From positions 124,001-188,000 of the forward strand of contig NZ_JAOQNX010000005.1 in assembly GCF_025961575.1 (NCBI RefSeq): a DNA stretch of 64,000 nt, in the 5' to 3' direction. The stretch is from Rhodoblastus acidophilus (GTDB lineage: Bacteria; Pseudomonadota; Alphaproteobacteria; Rhizobiales; Beijerinckiaceae). The stretch's first letter is position 1. Each line of letters opens with the position of its first letter. The translations under genes were made by a program, and so were the position numbers. The notes under the pieces are model-generated. The model made no database searches. It worked only from the letters and a program-made list of their open reading frames with translations, and had not been told where the DNA came from. This document shows, piece after piece, positions 1 to 8,582 of this stretch.

Positions 1-572
1 TCGAGCCAGATGCGCATGGCGTAGGAGCCCGCGCCCAGCACGGAGACATTGCCGACTCCCGGCACGCGCGCCAATTCGTTCTGAAGATTGATTTTGGCAT
101 AGTTGGAAAGGAACAGGTTGTCGTAGCGCCCGTCCGAGGAATAGAGGCTGATGAATTGCAGAATCGAGGTCGATTTCATCTGCACGTTCAACCCTTGGGT
201 CGAGACGGCCGTCGGCAATTGGGCGCTCGCCAGGGCGACGCGGTTCTGCACCAGAACCTGCGCCATATCGGGATCCGTGCCGATGTCGAAGGTCACGGTC
301 AGGCTGTAGCTGCCGTCGCTGGCGCTCATCGACTGCATGTAGAGCATGCCCTTGACGCCATTGACCTGCTGTTCGATCGGCAGGGCGACGCTGTCCATCA
401 CGGTGCGCGCGCTGGCGCCGGGATAGCTCGCCGTCACCGAGACGGTGGGCGGAACGACATTCGGATATTGCGAAACCGGTAGGCTGCGCAGCGACAGAGC
501 CCCGAGCAGGACGATGACCAGCGCCAGCGTGTTGGACAGGACCGGCCGTTCAATGAAAAAGCGCGAGAACAT
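1..572 (-). CDS. RND multidrug efflux permease, N-terminal part (cut by window edge)
   Basis: Inner-membrane proton-driven pump subunit of the AcrB/MexB (HAE1) type. The reverse strand encodes MFSRFFIERPVLSNTLALVI at the start, the first transmembrane helix and cytoplasmic amphipathic helix typical of the family, then the porter-domain motif SQYPNVVPPTVSVTASYPGA and a stretch with VMDSVALPIEQQVNG, all highly conserved in AcrB-like pumps. About 190 of roughly 1040 residues are inside the window; the rest lies beyond position 1. The start is supported by an AAGGCGGA ribosome site just upstream. It lies 30 bases after the adaptor gene in the same direction, the usual adaptor-permease order. Substrate cannot be read from this part. 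Family call is secure. Confidence 0.95.
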   Translation of the reverse strand, partial: MFSRFFIERPVLSNTLALVIVLLGALSLRSLPVSQYPNVVPPTVSVTASYPGASARTVMDSVALPIEQQVNGVKGMLYMQSMSASDGSYSLTVTFDIGTDPDMAQVLVQNRVALASAQLPTAVSTQGLNVQMKSTSILQFISLYSSDGRYDNLFLSNYAKINLQNELARVPGVGNVSVLGAGSYAMRIWL

Positions 573-602
573 GATGTCCGCCTTAAATGCGCGGGACCGG
601 GA

Positions 603-1844
603 TCAGGGTTTGGTCGTCTTGCCGCTGTCCGCGCCCTGAAGGGCGGCGGGCGCGGGCTTCGGCCCGCTTGGCGCGGCGGCCATGGCCGCATTTTCCGGCG
701 CGACCTTGTTTCCCGGGATGGCGCGCTGGATCGCGCCGATCACGACCCTGTCGCCGGCCTTAAGCCCGCTGGTGATGACGCGAAGCTGGCCCTCGACCGG
801 GCCGGTCGTCACCTGACGCTGCTCGACGACGTCATCCTTGCCGACCACCATGACATAGCTGCCGGTCTGGTTGGACTGGACGGCGGTGTCATTGACCAGC
901 AGGGCCGCATCGATCTTGCCGACGGGCACGCGCACCCGCACGAACAGTCCCGGGACCAGATCGACATTGGGGTTCTCCAGCACGCCGCGCAATTGCAGCG
1001 TGCCCGTGGCGCTTTCGACGTCCGGAGCGATATAGTCGATCTTGCCCTGGCGGCTGAAGGCGAGGTCCGGCCCCAAAGCGATTTCGAAGGGCAGGTCGCG
1101 GGCGCCCTCGCGCATATCCTTGAGCGTCTTGCCCTGTTTGGCGAGGGCGTCGCGCATGTCGAGCTGCTGCTTTTCGGAAATGGTGAAGTAAACCAGGATC
1201 GGATCGACCTGGAGCACCGTCGCCAGCTTTGTAACCCCGGACGATCCGACCAGCGCGCCGACATCCGCCAGATGCCGCGTCGCAACGCCATCGAACGGCG
1301 CCTTCACCGTGGTGTAGGAGAGCGAGGTTTCGGCCGTCTTGAGTTTGGCTTGCGCCATTGCGACATCGGCCGTCGCCGCATCTAGTTTCGTCTTGGTGTC
1401 TTCGACCACGCTCTGGCTGGCGAAACTCTTCTGCCCCAGGGTCGATTGACGGCCATATTGACTTTTGGCGTTGGCTTCCGTCGCCTGTGCGCTGGCGAGC
1501 GTCGCCTTCTGCAGGTCGACCTGGGCCTGATATTGATCCTTCTCGATCTCGAAAAGAACCTGGCCCTTTTTCACGGGGGCGCCGTCACGATAGCCGATCG
1601 ACTGCAAAAAACCTTGCACGCGGGCTTCGACGTCGACCATGGCCGAGGGCGCCGTGCTGCCGGTGAACTCCGCATAAAGCGTGACGGGCGCCTGGACGGG
1701 AGTGGCGACGGAGATTTTTGCCGGGGGAGGCGCCACATAGGCGTTTTTCCTCTCGCAGCCGCTCAGGAGCGTCGATCCGGCGCAGACGGCGGCGAGAGCA
1801 AGTGTCACCGCTCGCCCTGTGAAAAAGCTTTTCATGGAAGGCAT
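603..1844 (-). CDS. RND efflux periplasmic adaptor (membrane fusion) lipoprotein
   Basis: 413-residue periplasmic adaptor that links an RND pump to an outer-membrane channel. The N-terminus is a lipoprotein signal (hydrophobic stretch, then lipobox LLSGC near residue 29), so the mature protein should be anchored in the inner membrane by lipid. Next come the split lipoyl/barrel-sandwich halves (VEARVQGFLQSIGYRDGAPV around 70-90 and SYTTVKAPFDGV around 175-190) flanking an alpha-helical hairpin rich in Ala and Gln. A beta-barrel and membrane-proximal domain follow (VNDTAVQSNQTGSYVMVV, then DRVVIGAIQRAIPG). The C-terminal tail is Ala/Pro/Lys-rich. It precedes the permease gene by 30 bases and is its operon partner. 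No outer-membrane channel gene or local regulator is visible upstream. Confidence 0.95.
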   Translation of the reverse strand: MPSMKSFFTGRAVTLALAAVCAGSTLLSGCERKNAYVAPPPAKISVATPVQAPVTLYAEFTGSTAPSAMVDVEARVQGFLQSIGYRDGAPVKKGQVLFEIEKDQYQAQVDLQKATLASAQATEANAKSQYGRQSTLGQKSFASQSVVEDTKTKLDAATADVAMAQAKLKTAETSLSYTTVKAPFDGVATRHLADVGALVGSSGVTKLATVLQVDPILVYFTISEKQQLDMRDALAKQGKTLKDMREGARDLPFEIALGPDLAFSRQGKIDYIAPDVESATGTLQLRGVLENPNVDLVPGLFVRVRVPVGKIDAALLVNDTAVQSNQTGSYVMVVGKDDVVEQRQVTTGPVEGQLRVITSGLKAGDRVVIGAIQRAIPGNKVAPENAAMAAAPSGPKPAPAALQGADSGKTTKP

Positions 1845-1968
1845 TCCCGCGAATCTCTTTTGTAAAAGATTACCTGATCGCGATCGCGGGGTCTCGCTTT
1901 ATTGTTTCAGATCAGATTTAAGAACGGCGAATCCGTTCCGGCCAGTTGACCTGCCGGCTGAACGGAAC

Positions 1969-1999
1969 AGCCCCCGCAACCGATGCGCTGGCGGGGGCT
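1969..1999 (-). terminator. GC-rich hairpin downstream of the small gene at 2031-2231
   Basis: AGCCCCCGC (1969-1977) and GCGGGGGCT (1991-1999) form a perfect 9-bp stem with a 13-base loop. It lies between two minus-strand genes and could end transcription of the 66-residue gene. There is no T-run after it on either strand, so intrinsic termination is uncertain. Confidence 0.35.
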
Positions 2000-2030
2000 G
2001 ATCTTATCGGAATGAAGCCTGCATGACCTT

Positions 2031-2231
2031 TCAAGCGACGTTCGTCTTCCAGTCGTTGTTTTTCGCCGCCTTACGCTTTGCGTTCCTCAATTCCTTCATC
2101 GCTTCTTCAATATGGAGCAGCGCTCGCGCAGGAGCGGAGGCATCGGCCATCTGGCAGAGTTCGGACTTGGCGAAGAAGAGGTTGATTTCGATTAATTCGG
2201 CAAGCTTTTCGTCGGTCACGTTCGTCTCCAT
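2031..2231 (-). CDS. Small helical protein of unknown function
   Basis: 66-residue ORF, hydrophilic and probably all-helical, with charged residues throughout and a lysine-rich tail (KELRNAKRKAAKNND). It has no signal peptide or membrane segment. I do not recognise a family. The N-terminal part reads as one amphipathic helix (DEKLAELIEINLFFAKSELC) followed by a second helix. It is divergent from the XRE-type regulator at 2538 with a 306-base shared control region, so the regulator may act on it. No strong ribosome site was seen. It could be a real small gene or a chance ORF; local GC content is lower than in the neighbouring genes, which makes an open frame of this length more meaningful. Confidence 0.5.
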   Translation of the reverse strand: METNVTDEKLAELIEINLFFAKSELCQMADASAPARALLHIEEAMKELRNAKRKAAKNNDWKTNVA

Positions 2232-2478
2232 TTACCGATCTTGGGCTTCACTCTCGAACGCAAAAGGCGTCGGTCTACGCTCCGACAGTTTACCTACCGA
2301 AAGTTGCAAAACTCCTACCCGTTGCGCGTGCATTCCACGCCCAAAGCTAGAGTGACGTAGGTAACGTGCATTGCGCTATGTCAATCAAAATTCTGTTTTC
2401 ATATGAAATTTTCGCAAACTGTCCATGCGCCGTGTGCAACCCTGGCGCAAGGAGCATGTGCATTCACAACCCGTTAAT

Positions 2479-2515
2479 AGGTATACCTTAAACCTCAGGT
2501 TGCCGTTGCGGCAAC
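2479..2515. promoter_or_regulatory. Three stacked palindromes upstream of the XRE regulator (operator candidate)
   Basis: The 306-base gap between the divergent genes at 2031-2231 and 2538-2810 holds three perfect palindromes: AGGTATACCT (2479-2488), AACCTCAGGTT (2491-2501) and GTTGCCGTTGCGGCAAC (2499-2515, 7-bp arms, 3-base loop). The last ends 22 bases before the start codon. Autoregulation by the XRE protein is the natural reading but is inferred. The rest of the gap is AT-richer and shows no other clear element. Confidence 0.5.
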
Positions 2516-2537
2516 GTTTAGAACACAGGGGCATTCC

Positions 2538-2810
2538 ATGCAAGTCCTCAATCCAATAGACGTGCAACTTGGCAGGTCTCTGCGGAATCGACGTTTCGCG
2601 GCTGGCCTGTCTATTCACAACTTTGCCACCGCAATTGGCGTCACAAACGCCCGTCTCCTCGAGTTCGAGAGCGGAGAAGAGCGTATCGAGGCGCGCATCA
2701 TGGCGAATATTTGCGACGTGTTGGATGCGCGCCCCTCCGCGTTTTTCGCGTGGGTGTCCAACGAATCTCCAAGCGGCCAGCCAAGGCGACAGAAGCTCGA
2801 CGCAGCATGA
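2538..2810 (+). CDS. XRE-family helix-turn-helix transcriptional regulator
   Basis: 90-residue protein that is essentially a single Cro/C1-type HTH domain. The pattern runs from LGRSLRNRRFAAGLSIHNFA (helix 1 and 2), through GVTNARLLEFESGEERI (recognition helix and the usual E-x-G turn), to ANICDVLDARPSAFFAW, the fifth helix typical of SinR/HipB-like domains. No effector or multimerisation domain is attached. An AGGGG ribosome site precedes the ATG at a normal distance. It stands alone on the plus strand, divergent from a small unknown gene and convergent with ubiB. Palindromes just upstream suggest self-regulation. Targets cannot be predicted; no toxin gene is adjacent, so an antitoxin role is not supported. 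Confidence 0.85.
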   Translation: MQVLNPIDVQLGRSLRNRRFAAGLSIHNFATAIGVTNARLLEFESGEERIEARIMANICDVLDARPSAFFAWVSNESPSGQPRRQKLDAA

Positions 2811-2952
2811 AGCAGCCTGGTGAGATCAATCGTGTCAGAGCGAGATCAAGGCTGAGTTGCCTAGCGGGAGATTGAGCGCCGACCTCGCCCTCCGCATCTG
2901 GCTGGTCCGTTTCCCCTCTCAGCAGCCACGATTCTGTTTTGGGAGCGCCGCG

Positions 2953-4626
2953 TCAGCGGCCCCGCCAGATTGACAGGATGATCCACACCCCGCCCAGCAC
3001 CGCGAACATGAAACCAAACATGGCGAAATAGGACACGTCGACCGGCAACCGCCCGCCGGAGGCGGTCATGGCGATCGACGAGCCCAGGATCAGCGCCGCC
3101 GTGACCAGCGCAAGCGCCAGCCGCGCCGCGCCGCGCTCGATCTTGTCGCCGACCTCGTCGAGTTTCTCGATGTCGAGGCGCAGCTTCAGATTGCTGGTTT
3201 GCGCCTGCTTCACCAGTTTGCGCAGATCGGCGGGCAGGCCGCTCATCACCTCAATCATGTCGCCCAAACCCTGGCGGCCGCGCCGCGCCAGCGCCTTTGG
3301 CGAATAGCGGGCCAGGACCAGGTTCTTCAGGAACGGCGCCGCTGTCGCCATCACGTCGAAATCCGGGTCGAGCTGGCGGCCCATGCCCTCGAGCGAAACG
3401 AACGCCTTGGTCAGCAGGGTGAGGTCGGCCGGCAGCGCCAGATTGTGCTCGCGCAGCAGGGCGACGAGATCGTTGATCAATTGCGGCAGGTTGACCGATT
3501 TCAGCGGGACGGAATGGACGCTGTCGATCAGCGCATCGACGTCGATCGTCAGCGCTTCCTCGTCCAGAACGTCACGCCGGGTCCATTGCATCAGAATGTC
3601 GACGACGCGATCCGGGTTGCGCTCGACAAAGCCCTGAAACAGGTCGACCAGTTCGCGCCGCCGCGCCTCCGAGAGGCGGCCGACCATGCCGAAATCGATG
3701 AAGGCGACGCGGTTTTCGGGCAGGAAGAACACATTGCCCTGGTGCGGGTCGGCGTGAAAAAAACCGTCCTCGAACACCATTTTCAGCACCGCCGCGCCGC
3801 CGCGGCGGGCGAGCAGTTTCCGGTCGAGGCCGTTGGCGTCGACCGCGGCGAGATCGCGGCCGGGAATGCCGTCGATGAATTGCTGGACGTTGAGCCGTTC
3901 CGAGGTCCAGCGCCAATAGACCGTGGGCACGACGATGTCGGGGTCGTTGGCAAAACTTTCGGCGACGCGCTCGGCGCTGCGGCATTCCGCAGCGAGATCG
4001 AGTTCGCGGCGCATGGAGCGGGAAAATTGCGCGGCGATTTCGACGGGACGATAGCGGCGCAGCTCCTCAATGCGCGATTCCGCGATCTCGGCCAGCCGCT
4101 TCAGCAGGCGCAGGTCGGACTCCACCACCTTTTTCACGCCGGGGCGCCTGATCTTCAGCACCACACGCGCCCCGGTCTTCAGCCGCGCCAGATGCACCTG
4201 CGAAATCGAGGCGGCGCCGATCGGCGTGGGGTCCACCTCGTCAAAAACCTCTTCGACCGGCGCGCCCAGATCCTCTTCGAGCTGAAGTCTGAGCGCGTCA
4301 AAAGCGATCGGCGGCGCCTGGTCCTGCAGTTTGGCGAGTTCGTCGATATAGTCCTGCGGCAGCAGGTCGATGCGCGTCGCCAGGATCTGCCCGAGCTTCA
4401 CAAAACTCGGCCCCATGTCCTCGAGCAGGCGGCGGATGCGCTGCGGCGGCTCGAGCCGCGCCAGCTCCTCCGCCTCGCTCCAGTGCAGCAGGCGTCCCGC
4501 ATTTTCCAGCGCCCGTCCCAGGCCGAGGCGGCGCGCGAGATCGCCGAAGCCGTAGCGCACCAGCAGCGCGGTGAGGTCCTGCACCCGTCCCAGGTCTTGC
4601 GCGGCGCCGAGAACATCGAGGAGCAT
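2953..4626 (-). CDS. ubiB: UbiB/ABC1-family atypical kinase (ubiquinone biosynthesis)
   Basis: 557-residue membrane-associated protein of the ABC1/ADCK/UbiB family, needed for ubiquinone synthesis; members have an atypical kinase fold with ATPase activity. Seen in order: the KxGQ motif (FVKLGQILATR) near residue 95, the alanine-rich nucleotide loop (IGAASISQVHLA) near 160, the VVLKIRRPGV lysine strand, the catalytic-loop motif HADPHQGN near 295 and the metal-binding IDFGMVGRL that follows. Two hydrophobic helices end the protein (LALALVTAALILGSSIAM and a second from YFAMFGFMFAVL), as expected for a C-terminal membrane anchor. Length is normal. It lies 19 bases after the small membrane protein gene, in the same direction. 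ubiE, the frequent neighbour, is not present here. Confidence 0.93.
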   Translation of the reverse strand: MLLDVLGAAQDLGRVQDLTALLVRYGFGDLARRLGLGRALENAGRLLHWSEAEELARLEPPQRIRRLLEDMGPSFVKLGQILATRIDLLPQDYIDELAKLQDQAPPIAFDALRLQLEEDLGAPVEEVFDEVDPTPIGAASISQVHLARLKTGARVVLKIRRPGVKKVVESDLRLLKRLAEIAESRIEELRRYRPVEIAAQFSRSMRRELDLAAECRSAERVAESFANDPDIVVPTVYWRWTSERLNVQQFIDGIPGRDLAAVDANGLDRKLLARRGGAAVLKMVFEDGFFHADPHQGNVFFLPENRVAFIDFGMVGRLSEARRRELVDLFQGFVERNPDRVVDILMQWTRRDVLDEEALTIDVDALIDSVHSVPLKSVNLPQLINDLVALLREHNLALPADLTLLTKAFVSLEGMGRQLDPDFDVMATAAPFLKNLVLARYSPKALARRGRQGLGDMIEVMSGLPADLRKLVKQAQTSNLKLRLDIEKLDEVGDKIERGAARLALALVTAALILGSSIAMTASGGRLPVDVSYFAMFGFMFAVLGGVWIILSIWRGR

Positions 4627-4645
4627 CGGGCCTCCTCAGCGCCGG

Positions 4646-5116
4646 CTAGAAGTAAAAACCGTGCGATCCCGCCACTGCGCCGAGCACGGTGAGGGCGGCG
4701 AGCGCGAGCAGGACGACATGCGCGCGGATGACGCGCCGCAGCGCGCCCGCCGGGTCTTTTCGGGCGAAGGCGTCGAGTTCTCGATGAAACACGGGTTCGA
4801 CAACAAACACCATCGTCATGAAGACCGCCCATAGCGCCGCCATGGCCGCCATCCACCAGAAATGGGGATCAAGGAATCTTTCCCACACATCCATGCGATA
4901 TGTCATCCATAAACCCGCCGCGCCGGCGAGCGGGATGGAGACGCGGACCTGTGCGGCGAAGCGGCGCTCGACCCATTCGAACAGTTTTAGCGCCTCGACC
5001 GCGGGGCGCGACGACGCGAGCGGCAGGACGACGAGCGTCACGAAACCGACGCCGCCGATCCAGTGGACGACGGCGAGCACATGGAGCGCGCGCGCGATCA
5101 GGAGATCATCGAGCAT
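4646..5116 (-). CDS. Four-helix integral membrane protein (CopD-like)
   Basis: 156-residue inner-membrane protein with about four transmembrane helices. Helix 1 is RALHVLAVVHWIGGVGFVTL with a histidine in the membrane, helix 2 lies around IPLAGAAGLWM, helix 3 is FWWMAAMAALWAVFMTMVFV and helix 4 is LLALAALTVLGAVAG. Intramembrane His and the HW-IGG pattern recall the CopD/DUF2269-type families, but the resemblance is general. It is upstream of and probably co-transcribed with ubiB (19-base gap). A link to quinone or haem chemistry is possible from that context but not shown by the sequence. Confidence 0.65.
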   Translation of the reverse strand: MLDDLLIARALHVLAVVHWIGGVGFVTLVVLPLASSRPAVEALKLFEWVERRFAAQVRVSIPLAGAAGLWMTYRMDVWERFLDPHFWWMAAMAALWAVFMTMVFVVEPVFHRELDAFARKDPAGALRRVIRAHVVLLALAALTVLGAVAGSHGFYF

Positions 5117-5171
5117 GGACGCGTTTTAGTCGAAGGGCGAACGCGTCGCAACCGAGCCCGCCTGCTCGCGC

Positions 5172-7499
5172 TCATCCCGCTCGTGCGATGACCGCGCCCT
5201 GAATCGTCCTCGACGTCCGGCGGCGCGGCGAAAAGGCCGCGACAAGCCTCTCGAAATCCGCCGCCGGCAAAGGCCGCCCGAACAGATAGCCCTGGTAGCT
5301 CAACTGCCCGTACCGGGCCAGGAAATCATATTGCTCCTCGGTTTCGACGCCTTCGGCGACGACCGAGAGGTCGAGAATGTGGCCCAGGGCGATGATCGTT
5401 TGCGCGATCGCGGCGTCATTGGCGTCGACCAGCACATCCTGGACGAAGCTGATGTCGATCTTGATCTGGTCGAGGGGCAGGCGCTTCAGATAGGCCAGCG
5501 AGGAAAAGCCGGTGCCGAAATCGTCGAGCGAGAAGCTGACGCCGATGGCTTTCAGCTTTTCCATTTTCGCGATGACGTCGCCGATATTCTTGATCAGCGT
5601 GCTTTCCGTGAGTTCCAGCTTCAGGCGATGCGGATTCGCGCCGGTTTCCTCCAGAATCCGGATCACCTGTTCGGCGAAATTTTTGTGGCGCATCTGGATG
5701 GCGCTGACATTCACCGCAATGGTCAGATGCGCCGTCGCCGGATCTTCCGCCCAGCGGGCCAATTGGCGGCAGGCGATTTCCAGCACCAGGGCGCCCAGCG
5801 ACAGGATCAGCCCGGCGCTTTCCGCCACCGGAATGAACTCGGCCGGAGGCACCATGCCGCGTTGCGGATGGACCCAGCGCACCAGCGCCTCCGCGCCCAC
5901 CAGTTTGCCCTGGTGGTCGACCTGGGGCTGGTAATACAGCAGGATGCGATCCGCTTTCTTCATGTCTTCGCGCAGGTCCGCCTCGAGCGCGGCCTTGGCG
6001 GAAATCATGGTCTGCATGAAGGGATCGAAAAAGCGCAGGCCGTTCCGGCCGCCCGCCTTGGCGTCATACATGGCGAGATCGGCGCGTTTCAACAGGTCGT
6101 CGATTGAGGGATTCTCGGGTTCGAGGAAGGCGACGCCGATGCTCAGCGTGCAGGAATAATCATAGCCCTTGAGATCGTAATCCAGGGAAAAGGCGCGCAG
6201 GATGCGTTCTCCGACGGCCTCGGCGCGCATCGCCGCGATTTTGACGTTCCGCGTGCCGAGATCGCCGAGCAGGACCACGAATTCGTCGCCGCCCAGGCGG
6301 GCGACCATGTCGCCGCGGTCGACGCAGCCCTTCAGGCGCTCGGCGACCTGGGTCAGCAGCAGGTCGCCCATGTCGTGGCCGAGCGTGTCGTTCAGCGTCT
6401 TGAAATTGTCGAGATCGATGAACATCAGGGCGCCGAAGGCTTTGTGCCGCGCATTGGCGGCCTGCGCCTCTCGGATGCGCTCGATCAGCAGGCATCGATT
6501 GGGCAGGCCGGTGATCTGGTCGTAGAACGCCAGTCCGTGGATCTTCTCTTCGTGGAGCCGCGCCGCCGTCTTGCGCATCAGGTCGAAACCGAGCGCCAGC
6601 GCGAACAGCAGCACGGAAAACAGCCCCATGCAGAAGGCGGTGAGCGGCGACAGGCCGCGGCCGTACAGCTCTTCCTCGCTCGCCAGCCGCAGGATGGAGA
6701 GATCCGCGCCCTTGACCGGGGCGCGCAGGGCGAAATAGCCCTTGAGCTCGGGAAATTCCGCCGCGGACAGCGGCAGGATGCGGCCCGCCGGCAGGCTCGC
6801 CAGCTCCCGGTCCAGCGCGGTCGCCGAGGCGGGTTTCGGCTCCGTCGGAAACAGCACGGCGCCGTCATTGTCCAGCAGAAATTCGCGCGGCCGCCAGAGC
6901 TCCTTGGACACCATCAGCGGCGCGAGCAGGTCGAGGCCGATGACCGCCTCCACCGCGCCCCGGACCTCGTCCTTGTAGATCACGGGGGCGCGGACCATGA
7001 TGAGGCGGCGTCTCGCGTCGATCGCGATGTCCGGCTCGGAGACCTCCGCCGCCGGGTTCGCCTGCGGGGCGGCGGCGCCCAGCTTGACCTGCGGGACGCC
7101 GTCGCGGTCGAAGAAGGTCAGGCCCTCGTAGATGCGCTGGTCCTGGAGCCTGTCCTTGTCCATGACCTCCTTGAAAGTGTGCTCGATGGCCGCGAGGCTG
7201 GCGAAAAGCCCGTATTTGACGGACATGCCGAGGTCGCGGTTGCCGAAATAATCCGCAATCGCTTCGCCGCCTGCGAGTCGGGCGACATCCTGGCGGCGCT
7301 CCCTGATGAAATCGCCGATCGCGGCGCTGCGGGCGTCGCTGGCCGCGATCAGGCGCGCGTCGGCGTTGTCGCGCAATTCGACGTGCGAGGCATAGAGATT
7401 GTAGGTCATGACCACCATGGACAGCGAAAATATGCCGGCGGCGATCAGGAGCCAGTGGTTCGCGAACTGCCGGAACAGGTCGCGCGGGGCGGAGCTCAT
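5172..7499 (-). CDS. Membrane GGDEF-EAL protein with periplasmic sensor domain
   Basis: 775-residue cyclic-di-GMP enzyme. The N-terminal helix (WLLIAAGIFSLSMVVMTYNL) and a second near residue 280 (AFCMGLFSVLLFALALGF) bracket a periplasmic Cache-like sensor. The cytoplasmic part has an intact GGDEF signature (ARLGGDEFVVLL) and an EAL domain with EALVRW, LTESTLI, SLDDFGTGFSSL and VVAEGVETEEQ, so both synthesis and hydrolysis look possible. The product-inhibition RxxD site before GGDEF is not conserved (DRGD). The ATG shares one base with the stop of the upstream solute-binding protein gene (TGATG), arguing for translational coupling and joint function. A longer reading frame exists upstream but only overlaps that gene. 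Its sensor resembles that of the next GGDEF-EAL protein. Confidence 0.93.
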   Translation of the reverse strand: MSSAPRDLFRQFANHWLLIAAGIFSLSMVVMTYNLYASHVELRDNADARLIAASDARSAAIGDFIRERRQDVARLAGGEAIADYFGNRDLGMSVKYGLFASLAAIEHTFKEVMDKDRLQDQRIYEGLTFFDRDGVPQVKLGAAAPQANPAAEVSEPDIAIDARRRLIMVRAPVIYKDEVRGAVEAVIGLDLLAPLMVSKELWRPREFLLDNDGAVLFPTEPKPASATALDRELASLPAGRILPLSAAEFPELKGYFALRAPVKGADLSILRLASEEELYGRGLSPLTAFCMGLFSVLLFALALGFDLMRKTAARLHEEKIHGLAFYDQITGLPNRCLLIERIREAQAANARHKAFGALMFIDLDNFKTLNDTLGHDMGDLLLTQVAERLKGCVDRGDMVARLGGDEFVVLLGDLGTRNVKIAAMRAEAVGERILRAFSLDYDLKGYDYSCTLSIGVAFLEPENPSIDDLLKRADLAMYDAKAGGRNGLRFFDPFMQTMISAKAALEADLREDMKKADRILLYYQPQVDHQGKLVGAEALVRWVHPQRGMVPPAEFIPVAESAGLILSLGALVLEIACRQLARWAEDPATAHLTIAVNVSAIQMRHKNFAEQVIRILEETGANPHRLKLELTESTLIKNIGDVIAKMEKLKAIGVSFSLDDFGTGFSSLAYLKRLPLDQIKIDISFVQDVLVDANDAAIAQTIIALGHILDLSVVAEGVETEEQYDFLARYGQLSYQGYLFGRPLPAADFERLVAAFSPRRRTSRTIQGAVIARAG

Positions 7500-8395
7500 C
7501 AGTGCGTCTTTGCGAAGAATTGCGGGAAATACAGGCGAATGCCGGGGTAATATTTGTCGACGAGGCGGTCGTAGTCGCCGGAGGCCTTGATCTCCCGCAG
7601 ATAGGCGTTGAAGGCGTCGCGCAGCTCCGGCGCGTCCTTGGGAAAGGCGGTCGCCAGCGTCTGTGGCTCGGAGATCGGTCCCAGCACCTTGATCTGGCCC
7701 GCCCATTTGCGCAGGTCGAGAATTGCGTCGGGCACGTCGAGCAGCGCCAGTTGCGCGTCGCCATTGAGCAGCGCCGGGACCATTTCATTGAGGTTGGCGC
7801 TCTTGGTGTATTTCTTCAGGTCGACGCCGACGCCGGTCAATCCGTAGTTCGCGGGATCGAGGCAGGTGCGCTCCATGACCAGCAGGCTTCGGGCGCCGAT
7901 CAATTGCCTGGTTTCGCGGATGTCGTCGGCGAGAGACGCGCCGTCCTTGATCGGCTGGAGATCGGATTCGGCGGGCGCGATCAGGAGGACCTGCGAGGGA
8001 AAGGTCGGCTCCGAAAACAGCAGGATCGATTCGCGCCAGGGCAGCAAGGTGAAGCCGGTGGAAATCACGTCGCCCTTGACGGGAAAATCGCCGGTCAGCG
8101 TGACCTCGCCATTCCCACGCGACACGTCCTTGCCGAGCAGGTCGCGGATCACATTGTAGAAATCCGAATAGACCAGCTTGTAGGAGACGCCGAGCTTGTT
8201 GGCGAAGCCCTGCATGATCTCGACGTCGAAGCCGTCGCCCGTTCCGGTGACGAAATTTGCGTAGCGGATGCCGATATGGCGCAATTCGCCCTTTGCCTTG
8301 ATGTCGGCGAGATCGGCCGCCGAGACGGCGGTGCAGGCCAGCATGGCGGCGAGGGCGACGCCAAGGCGGCGGCCAGGCAAGCGCTTCCAGAACAT
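7499..8395 (-). CDS. Periplasmic solute-binding protein (family 3 type) coupled to a GGDEF-EAL gene
   Basis: 298-residue exported binding protein. After a signal peptide ending near AVSAADLADIK, the pattern GELRHIGIRYANFVTGTGDGFDVEIMQ is the usual opening of amino-acid-type (SBP_bac_3) binding proteins, and VSYKLVYSDFYNVIRDLL, GDAQLALLDVPDAI and GDYDRLVDKYYPGI continue the fold. I chose the ATG at 8395 because GAGAGGG lies nine bases before it; an in-frame ATG at 8434 would give 13 more residues. No ABC permease or ATPase is adjacent. Instead the gene overlaps the start of a membrane GGDEF-EAL gene, so it probably delivers a ligand to that protein's periplasmic domain rather than to a transporter. 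The ligand is unknown. Confidence 0.85.
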   Translation of the reverse strand: MFWKRLPGRRLGVALAAMLACTAVSAADLADIKAKGELRHIGIRYANFVTGTGDGFDVEIMQGFANKLGVSYKLVYSDFYNVIRDLLGKDVSRGNGEVTLTGDFPVKGDVISTGFTLLPWRESILLFSEPTFPSQVLLIAPAESDLQPIKDGASLADDIRETRQLIGARSLLVMERTCLDPANYGLTGVGVDLKKYTKSANLNEMVPALLNGDAQLALLDVPDAILDLRKWAGQIKVLGPISEPQTLATAFPKDAPELRDAFNAYLREIKASGDYDRLVDKYYPGIRLYFPQFFAKTH

Positions 8396-8582
8396 GGCGA
8401 CGACCCTCTCGGAAAATGCATCGGGAAAATTCATTCAGGCGATTTGCTGGTCTCTTGCCGCAGCGCAATTCGCGTTTGAACGACGCCGCCGGACTCTGCT
8501 TACGAAGATCAAACAACCGAAACGTTATGACCCACACTCAAATTTATGGACAATTTGAACGATTGGCGTGATCAGTTCGGGG

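Noticed and set aside
2385-2618. 77-residue minus-strand ORF over the XRE promoter
   Set aside because: Crosses the palindromes and the XRE start; no family resemblance and no ribosome site seen.
4120-4860. Alternative frames within ubiB and its neighbour suggesting a frameshift
   Set aside because: The annotated frames carry complete motifs from start to stop; the others are shadow frames.
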